A DNA stretch of 64,000 bases from an uncultured Ruminococcus sp. (GTDB lineage: Bacteria; Bacillota; Clostridia; Oscillospirales; Ruminococcaceae): assembly GCA_900543145.1 (NCBI GenBank), contig UQPZ01000005.1, forward strand, positions 124,001 through 188,000, read 5' to 3'. Below the pieces are notes generated by a model. The model worked only from the letters and a program-made list of their open reading frames with translations, searched no databases and was not told where the DNA came from. Both the position numbers and the translations under genes were made by a program. How positions within the stretch are numbered: position 1 is the first letter of the stretch; every line of letters begins with the position of its first letter. Below are positions 60,135 to 64,000 of the stretch, piece by piece.

Positions 60135-60662
60135 TTATTTCTCCTTATTATTTATATTATTGTTCGACTTAACTTTGATTTTTCGTGAGATTACTAAGTA
60201 AACCAATGTGTAAATCAGAATAATTATAAAAATCGGAATATCAAAAAGATGCTCCCACGAATTAGTAAGCAGTTCTTTTACAGCCGCAAAACCATAGTAA
60301 GTTCCGCCGAGTGGCATTCCAAAAAGATCTGTGGGTGAATAACCGTTGAAATATGCTTTGAACCAGCAAGCCAGAAGCAGCATCGCCAGCGTAAGCAGAA
60401 GATAAAAAACGCACCTTGCAATGCTTCTGCCAAGGCTTACACCGTCCTTTTTCCGCAGATAAACGATATAGACAAGCTCAAATATCACTGCCGCCCCCCA
60501 GAGCGCAGCAATAATATCAGCCCACGCACTAGCGGTAACATATGGAATTGCCGCCAGAAGCAATGGATATGCAAGAAACGAAAACGCAAAAATTATGCTG
60601 ACTAGCTTCTTTTTAAACACCACGGTCACCCCCATAAACATTTTGCAGGACCAGGACAGCAC
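60135..60662 (-). CDS. Hypothetical four-helix membrane protein
   Basis: Up to 175 residues with four membrane segments (about residues 20-40, 45-63, 78-100 and 140-160) and a Lys/Asn-rich C-terminal tail. The start is uncertain. A GGGGGTG sequence near 60633 favours a GTG start around 60620, which would shorten the protein by 14 residues. No family is recognised. It lies between the radical SAM and hydrolase genes. Confidence 0.6.
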   Translation of the reverse strand: MLSWSCKMFMGVTVVFKKKLVSIIFAFSFLAYPLLLAAIPYVTASAWADIIAALWGAAVIFELVYIVYLRKKDGVSLGRSIARCVFYLLLTLAMLLLACWFKAYFNGYSPTDLFGMPLGGTYYGFAAVKELLTNSWEHLFDIPIFIIILIYTLVYLVISRKIKVKSNNNINNKEK

Positions 60663-60722
60663 TGAACAATACGTTTTATGTCAATATGAAAAACGCAGCC
60701 TGCGGCTTTGTGCGGCGTCGCC

Positions 60723-61604
60723 CTAGAAAAAGCTAAGCTGAGCATCCTCATATCCGCATTTATAAAAACTAATAATGTCTTTCATATTATAAAATATCCC
60801 AAGCCGATAGCACTCGGCAGTAAAAACATTCCATAGCCTTTTTGCGTTTGGCGATACGCATTCGTAGCTGTTGCCGCAGTACCGCCGGTATTTATCGGAC
60901 AAGCCAGGAAAAAGTCCGTCAAGCTTTTGATAATAATGATCCCTTTGATTCTGCCGCAATGTCATTCCGAAAGCGGGATAAATTATTTTAACTCCGCATT
61001 CATAAGCAGTTCTCACTATACCGAGAATGTTATCTTCGGTATCTTCAATAAACGGCAGGACCGGCATAAGGGTTATTCCTGTTTTCAGTCCCGCCTCGGA
61101 TAATTTCGCAAGCGCATTAAAACGCTCGCTTGAAACGCTGACGTTAGGCTCTATCTTACGGCAAAGCTCATCATCGCAGGTTGTGACGGTCATTTTGCAA
61201 AGCACGGGTGAATGCTCCGAGATCTGTCTGTACAAATCAATGTCCCTTGTTATAAGGTCAGATTTTGTAATAACTGTTGCGCCGAAATTATAAGCGTCGA
61301 TAAGCATTAATGCCTTTTCGGTAAGCCGCTCTGTTTTTTCAAACGGATTATACGGATCGCTCATTGCTCCAGTGCCGATTATACCGGTGCGAACCTTGCG
61401 CCGAAGCTCGTCACGCAGAATTTCAATGCAGTTTTCCTTTGCCCTTACCGTATCGAAATCGTCTATACGGTAGCAGTCGCTGCGGCTGTCGCAGTAAATA
61501 CACCCGTGGCAGCAGCCCTTATAAAGGTTCATATTATAATCGTTTCCGAACCAGCCGGAGGATTTGTTTTTCTGCAAAATAGTCTTTGCGGGTATCGTCA
61601 GCAT
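60723..61604 (-). CDS. Radical SAM protein (SplB/COG1533-like)
   Basis: This 293-residue protein has the 4Fe-4S motif CxxxCxxC in YKGCCHGCIYCDSR (about residues 28-41). GTGAMSDPYNPFEKTERLTEKAL and ITKSDLITRDIDLYRQI are the blocks of the spore-photoproduct-lyase-like branch COG1533. TGITLMPVLPFIEDTEDNI is a SAM-barrel strand-loop. The substrate is unknown; it lacks the length and extra cysteine of true SplB. It is the first gene behind the T-box leader, with an AGGTG ribosome site. Confidence 0.85.
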   Translation of the reverse strand: MLTIPAKTILQKNKSSGWFGNDYNMNLYKGCCHGCIYCDSRSDCYRIDDFDTVRAKENCIEILRDELRRKVRTGIIGTGAMSDPYNPFEKTERLTEKALMLIDAYNFGATVITKSDLITRDIDLYRQISEHSPVLCKMTVTTCDDELCRKIEPNVSVSSERFNALAKLSEAGLKTGITLMPVLPFIEDTEDNILGIVRTAYECGVKIIYPAFGMTLRQNQRDHYYQKLDGLFPGLSDKYRRYCGNSYECVSPNAKRLWNVFTAECYRLGIFYNMKDIISFYKCGYEDAQLSFF

Positions 61605-61748
61605 AAAGCACCTCGGATATATCAGTATTTAATTATTTTAGGCTTTTCAGCATACTCGATCTTCTTCAGTTGGTCGAGATTCTTATCCAAAAAAGCTTAT
61701 TTTTAAATTTCATCAGACATTTCAATGTAATACTCTAAAATTAAAAAG

Positions 61749-62030
61749 CCCTCCGACAAGCCTGAGCTTATCAGAGGGCGAATCTATCGCGGTACCACCT
61801 CGTTTTATCGGGATATTCCCGACCTTAACGGCTATGCACAGCTGCAAAGCCACACGCTTTAACGGACGCTCCCGTACCTCCCTTTGCGAAGTCCTGCTAC
61901 GCTTTCTGAGGAAGTCTGCTCAAAGACGTATTCGCAAATCAAGCTTTTGTATCCTCGCACCGCCCGGATACTCTCTGAAACCGCATTGAAAAGCTACTTG
62001 TTCTTATCACCGCATTTTCTTATTAAAGCT
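61749..62030 (-). ncRNA. T-box riboswitch leader, specifier reads as Tyr
   Basis: On the minus strand the leader carries stem I (AGAGAG near 61978, GGTGCGAGGA), the specifier loop GCGAATACGTC with TAC at 61931-61929, and the T-box core GGTGGTACCGCG (61800-61789). A terminator GCCCTC/GAGGGC (61780-61749) with a TTTTT tail follows. T-boxes sense uncharged tRNA through the specifier codon and the NCCA end. TAC means Tyr, in line with tyrS downstream, but three other genes intervene. Confidence 0.85.
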
Positions 62031-62031
62031 A

Positions 62032-62060
62032 ATATATCACAGTTGAGCCGTTTTGTCAAC
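62032..62060 (-). promoter_or_regulatory. Promoter of the T-box leader
   Basis: On the minus strand TTGACA (62060-62055), a 17-base spacer and TATATT (62037-62032). Confidence 0.8.
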
Positions 62061-62083
62061 AGTCTGATACATTAAAAATGTTA

Positions 62084-62533
62084 TTATTTTTCTCCGGCAT
62101 TTTTCTGTTGGATAAGCAGATCCCTTATTTCGGTAAGAAGCTTTATATCATCAGGAACCTCGGCAGGCTTCTCTTCCTTAGGCTGCTTCGGCTTTTTATG
62201 AAAATTCCTAAGTGCGTTTACAGCCTTTACAAAGATAAATACGCAAAGCGCTGTCAGAAGAAATGTTATAACTGCTGTAATAAATCCGCCTAAATTTATG
62301 TATGGTTCGTTTCCCCAAGGGATATGGAAACCCAATGCTTTGAAGTTGACTCCCAAAAGGACAGTTCCGATAACAGGCATCAGAATATCGTCGACCAGAG
62401 AATTTATTATCGAGGTAAAAGCGCCGCCAACGATAACTCCGACCGCCATATCCAGAACATTGCCCTTTGATATGAATTCTTTGAATTCCCCGATAAATCT
62501 TGACATAAATCCGGATCTTTTTTCTTTTCCCAT
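62084..62533 (-). CDS. mscL: Large-conductance mechanosensitive channel MscL
   Basis: This 149-residue protein is read from the ATG at 62533, behind GAAGGGA. It has an N-terminal amphipathic helix (FIGEFKEFISKGNVLDMAVGVIVGGAFTSIINSLVDDILMPVIG) with the gate segment, a second membrane helix (FITAVITFLLTALCVFIFVKAVNAL) and a charged C-terminal bundle. It opens under membrane tension to release solutes during osmotic downshock. It is a single gene with its own promoter. Confidence 0.95.
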   Translation of the reverse strand: MGKEKRSGFMSRFIGEFKEFISKGNVLDMAVGVIVGGAFTSIINSLVDDILMPVIGTVLLGVNFKALGFHIPWGNEPYINLGGFITAVITFLLTALCVFIFVKAVNALRNFHKKPKQPKEEKPAEVPDDIKLLTEIRDLLIQQKNAGEK

Positions 62534-62567
62534 AATTAACATTCCCTTCAGTTATATATTTATGTAT

Positions 62568-62596
62568 ATTATAACACCGATTTCGTTTGAATGCAA
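62568..62596 (-). promoter_or_regulatory. Promoter of mscL
   Basis: On the minus strand TTGCAT (62596-62591), a 17-base spacer and TATAAT (62573-62568). Confidence 0.75.
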
Positions 62597-62620
62597 CAAA
62601 TTCCTATGAAAATATTGCTT

Positions 62621-62649
62621 TTGCACAGCCGGAATATTTTTTTTATCAT
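62621..62649 (+). promoter_or_regulatory. Promoter of the Asn/Gln-rich protein gene
   Basis: TTGCAC (62621-62626), a 17-base spacer and TATCAT (62644-62649), about 58 bases before the start codon. Confidence 0.55.
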
Positions 62650-62707
62650 AGGGAAATATAATTTTACCGATGTTTTTCGGCAAATTAAATTTTAAGGAGT
62701 GTTTTAT

Positions 62708-62983
62708 ATGTCAAATCAGAATCCTAGCCAGGCAAACGAAAAGAGCAGACAGAACAAGCAGGACCCTAACTTCAAGCCTTTCCAGAATCAGAACAACAAC
62801 AACCAGTTCAGCAATTCTCTGAACAACAATCAGAATAACCAGAACAATAACAACAACCAGAACAATAACCAGTTCAGCAACAGCCAGAATCAGAACAATC
62901 AGAATAAGCAGAACAACAACCAGTTCAGCAACTGCCAGAACCAGAATAACCAGAACAATCAGAACAACCAGAACAATCGCTAA
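62708..62983 (+). CDS. Asn/Gln-rich low-complexity small protein
   Basis: This 91-residue protein starts at the ATG at 62708, behind AAGGAG. Asn and Gln make up 63 of 91 residues. A charged N-terminal part (residues 1-26, NEKSRQNKQDPNFKPFQ) leads into repeats around NNNQFSN at about residues 30, 53 and 70 joined by NQNN tracts. There is no signal peptide or membrane helix. The composition resembles prion-like aggregation domains. Function is unknown; it could be a structural or spore-associated protein. The reading frame is real: it has a ribosome site, a promoter and conserved repeat spacing. Confidence 0.7.
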   Translation: MSNQNPSQANEKSRQNKQDPNFKPFQNQNNNNQFSNSLNNNQNNQNNNNNQNNNQFSNSQNQNNQNKQNNNQFSNCQNQNNQNNQNNQNNR

Positions 62984-62999
62984 TTGTTTTGCTGAATAT

Positions 63000-63017
63000 C
63001 CGCAGGGAAACCTGCGG
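63000..63017 (+). terminator. Hairpin after the Asn/Gln-rich gene
   Basis: CCGCAGG, GAAA tetraloop, CCTGCGG. The next T-run (TTTTTATT) is about 15 bases further, so it may be a 3' stabiliser more than a terminator. Confidence 0.5.
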
Positions 63018-63067
63018 TACATAACAGATATTTTTATTAATAAATTGTAAAATTACAAGCTGCGGTC

Positions 63068-63096
63068 TTGCAATTTGCAGATATATCTGATATAAT
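63068..63096 (+). promoter_or_regulatory. Promoter of the tRNA-Gln pair
   Basis: TTGCAA (63068-63073), a 17-base spacer and TATAAT (63091-63096). Confidence 0.65.
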
Positions 63097-63148
63097 ATAA
63101 AAGCTGTATAAAACAGCGGTAATAAATTGAATTGTTTGGGACAGATTA

Positions 63149-63221
63149 TGGGATATAGCCAAGAGGTAAGGCAACGGACTTTGACTCCGTCATTCCGATG
63201 GTTCGAATCCATCTATCCCAA
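63149..63221 (+). tRNA. tRNA-Gln (anticodon TTG)
   Basis: The acceptor stem TGGGATA/TATCCCA (63149-63155 with 63214-63220), the anticodon loop CTTTGAC with anticodon TTG, and the T-loop GGTTCGAATCC are complete. CCA is encoded at 63222-63224. It decodes CAA (and CAG by wobble). Confidence 0.95.
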
Positions 63222-63243
63222 CCAGTAAAATTTGTCTCAACAT

Positions 63244-63316
63244 TGGGGTATCGCCAAGCGGTAAGGCACCGGATTCTGATTCCGGCATTCCAAAGGTTCG
63301 AATCCTTTTACCCCAG
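63244..63316 (+). tRNA. tRNA-Gln (anticodon CTG)
   Basis: The acceptor stem TGGGGTA/TACCCCA (63244-63250 with 63309-63315), anticodon loop TTCTGAT with anticodon CTG, and the T-loop GGTTCGAATCC are present. CCA is encoded at 63317-63319. It decodes CAG, the main Gln codon of the adjacent Asn/Gln-rich gene. Confidence 0.95.
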
Positions 63317-63332
63317 CCATATTAATAACTCT

Positions 63333-63374
63333 AACGCAGTTTGAACCCTAAAGTCCAAACTGCGTTGCTTTTTA
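63333..63374 (+). terminator. Terminator of the tRNA operon
   Basis: AACGCAGTTTG (63333-63343) and CAAACTGCGTT (63356-63366) form an 11-base-pair stem, followed by GCTTTTT. The remaining 190 bases up to the next gene show nothing. Confidence 0.85.
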
Positions 63375-63563
63375 TGCTGAAAAGTCCGTAAATGCAGCTT
63401 TTAAGCATTTTATATTATTATACTATATTTGCCGTATATAATAAAAAATTAAATTTAAAAGCAAAAAAACTGAAATCTCAACCCTTTAGTCCATTTTATC
63501 ATTCATCTATTTTTTTGTCAGCGCTTGACAGCTGCATTCCGTCATCACCCGATGCTTGTTTAT

Positions 63564-64000
63564 TTATATTAATACTATTGCCGAAAGCGTAGGATCAAAG
63601 CCGTCGCTGCCGGCTGTTTTTGTGCCGATAAATATATTGTCCTTCGGAAGAGATTTCGGATTATAGCCTGTGATCTCCTTAAATACCCTGTTAAAATTAC
63701 GTATCGTACCGAAGCCGGTCTTCATAGATATTTCAGTTATTGTAAGCTCTCCTTGAGAAATTAGCCTAAGCGCTTCGTTTATCCTTACAGAATTTACATA
63801 ATCGGTAAAGGTCATTCCCGAAAGCTTTCTGAAGTACTTTGAAAAATATGGCCTGCTCAGACACATAAATTCTGCGGCTTCGTCAAAGGTAACAGAGGAG
63901 TATCTTTCAGAGATCATTTCAAGCAGCTGCTTATATCTTGCATACGGCTGAGAATTGCCGGCGGTATCCGGAATTTCTGACTCTTCATTCTGATAAATAC
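63564..64000 (-). CDS. AraC-family transcriptional regulator (partial, N-terminus outside the window)
   Basis: The reading frame is open to the window edge. The last 145 codons are visible, starting within a linker (YQNEESEIPD) and containing the two-helix-turn-helix AraC domain. The first HTH is FDEAAEFMCLSRPYFSKYFRKLSGMTFTDYV; the second is TITEISMKTGFGTIRNFNRVFKEITGYNPKSL. A short tail follows. AraC proteins usually bind DNA next to the genes they control and sense sugars or stress with the N-terminal part, which is missing here. Confidence 0.85.
   Translation of the reverse strand, partial: IYQNEESEIPDTAGNSQPYARYKQLLEMISERYSSVTFDEAAEFMCLSRPYFSKYFRKLSGMTFTDYVNSVRINEALRLISQGELTITEISMKTGFGTIRNFNRVFKEITGYNPKSLPKDNIFIGTKTAGSDGFDPTLSAIVLI

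Noticed and set aside
62760..62983. Repeated CAGAACAAC-type DNA as a CRISPR or satellite array
   Set aside because: The units have no constant repeat and no spacers. They encode the Asn/Gln repeats in one frame.

Overview
The window looks like chromosomal DNA of a Gram-positive anaerobe of the Clostridia, probably Ruminococcus/Oscillospiraceae-like. This is an inference from strong GGAGG ribosome sites, TTGACA/TATAAT promoters with 17-base spacers, a T-box leader, a V-type ATPase operon, a Rex regulator, type III glutamine synthetase and the SGNH/DUF4358/MBOAT/DHHW cassette. No plasmid, phage, insertion sequence, CRISPR array or rRNA was seen. Most of the window is housekeeping DNA.

Layout. 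1-4200: pstSCAB-phoU phosphate uptake operon (minus). 4.4-9.9 kb: an MFS transporter, then a surface-polymer O-acylation cassette (SGNH hydrolase, DUF4358 lipoprotein, MBOAT, DHHW). 10.3-20.1 kb: a long plus-strand block for DNA repair and RNA modification (recQ, dusB, rsmI, TIGR04076, rimI, trmN6-like, tsaD, polA). 20.1-23.2 kb: an accessory patch with a frame-broken gene, a lipoprotein of different composition, a phosphoribosyltransferase-like protein and a DUF4261 protein. 23.2-28.1 kb: a three-gene unit with two different dynamin-like GTPases on either side of a peptidase-fold protein that has lost its HExxH motif. 28.4-34.0 kb: membrane diguanylate cyclase, rex, and an acn-small membrane protein-icd operon that makes 2-oxoglutarate. 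34.3-39.4 kb: a DUF4352 protein, then a fused ammonium transporter-PII gene and a type III glutamine synthetase, each with its own promoter and an attenuator-like leader. 39.5-49.1 kb: V-type ATPase operon (G/H-C-I-K-F-E-A-B-small membrane protein-D) ending in an HdeD-like gene. 49.3-53.3 kb: ACT regulator, hom, a membrane protein and thrB. 53.6-57.9 kb: nadB-nadC without nadA, two membrane proteins, uridine phosphorylase. 57.9-62.1 kb: tyrS, nitrilase-family hydrolase, membrane protein and radical SAM protein, all downstream of a T-box whose specifier reads as Tyr. 62.1-64 kb: mscL, a very Asn/Gln-rich small protein, two tRNA-Gln genes, and the C-terminal part of an AraC regulator.

The nitrogen genes form a theme. 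acn and icd supply 2-oxoglutarate, Amt-PII imports and senses ammonium, and GlnN assimilates it. The amt and glnN leaders share the same arrangement: a short 5' hairpin with a six-base loop, whose 3' arm is also the 5' arm of an intrinsic terminator. This is the best candidate for an undescribed control system here. The dynamin pair with its pseudo-peptidase is the best candidate for an undescribed protein system. All calls come from reading the sequence; no database search was run.
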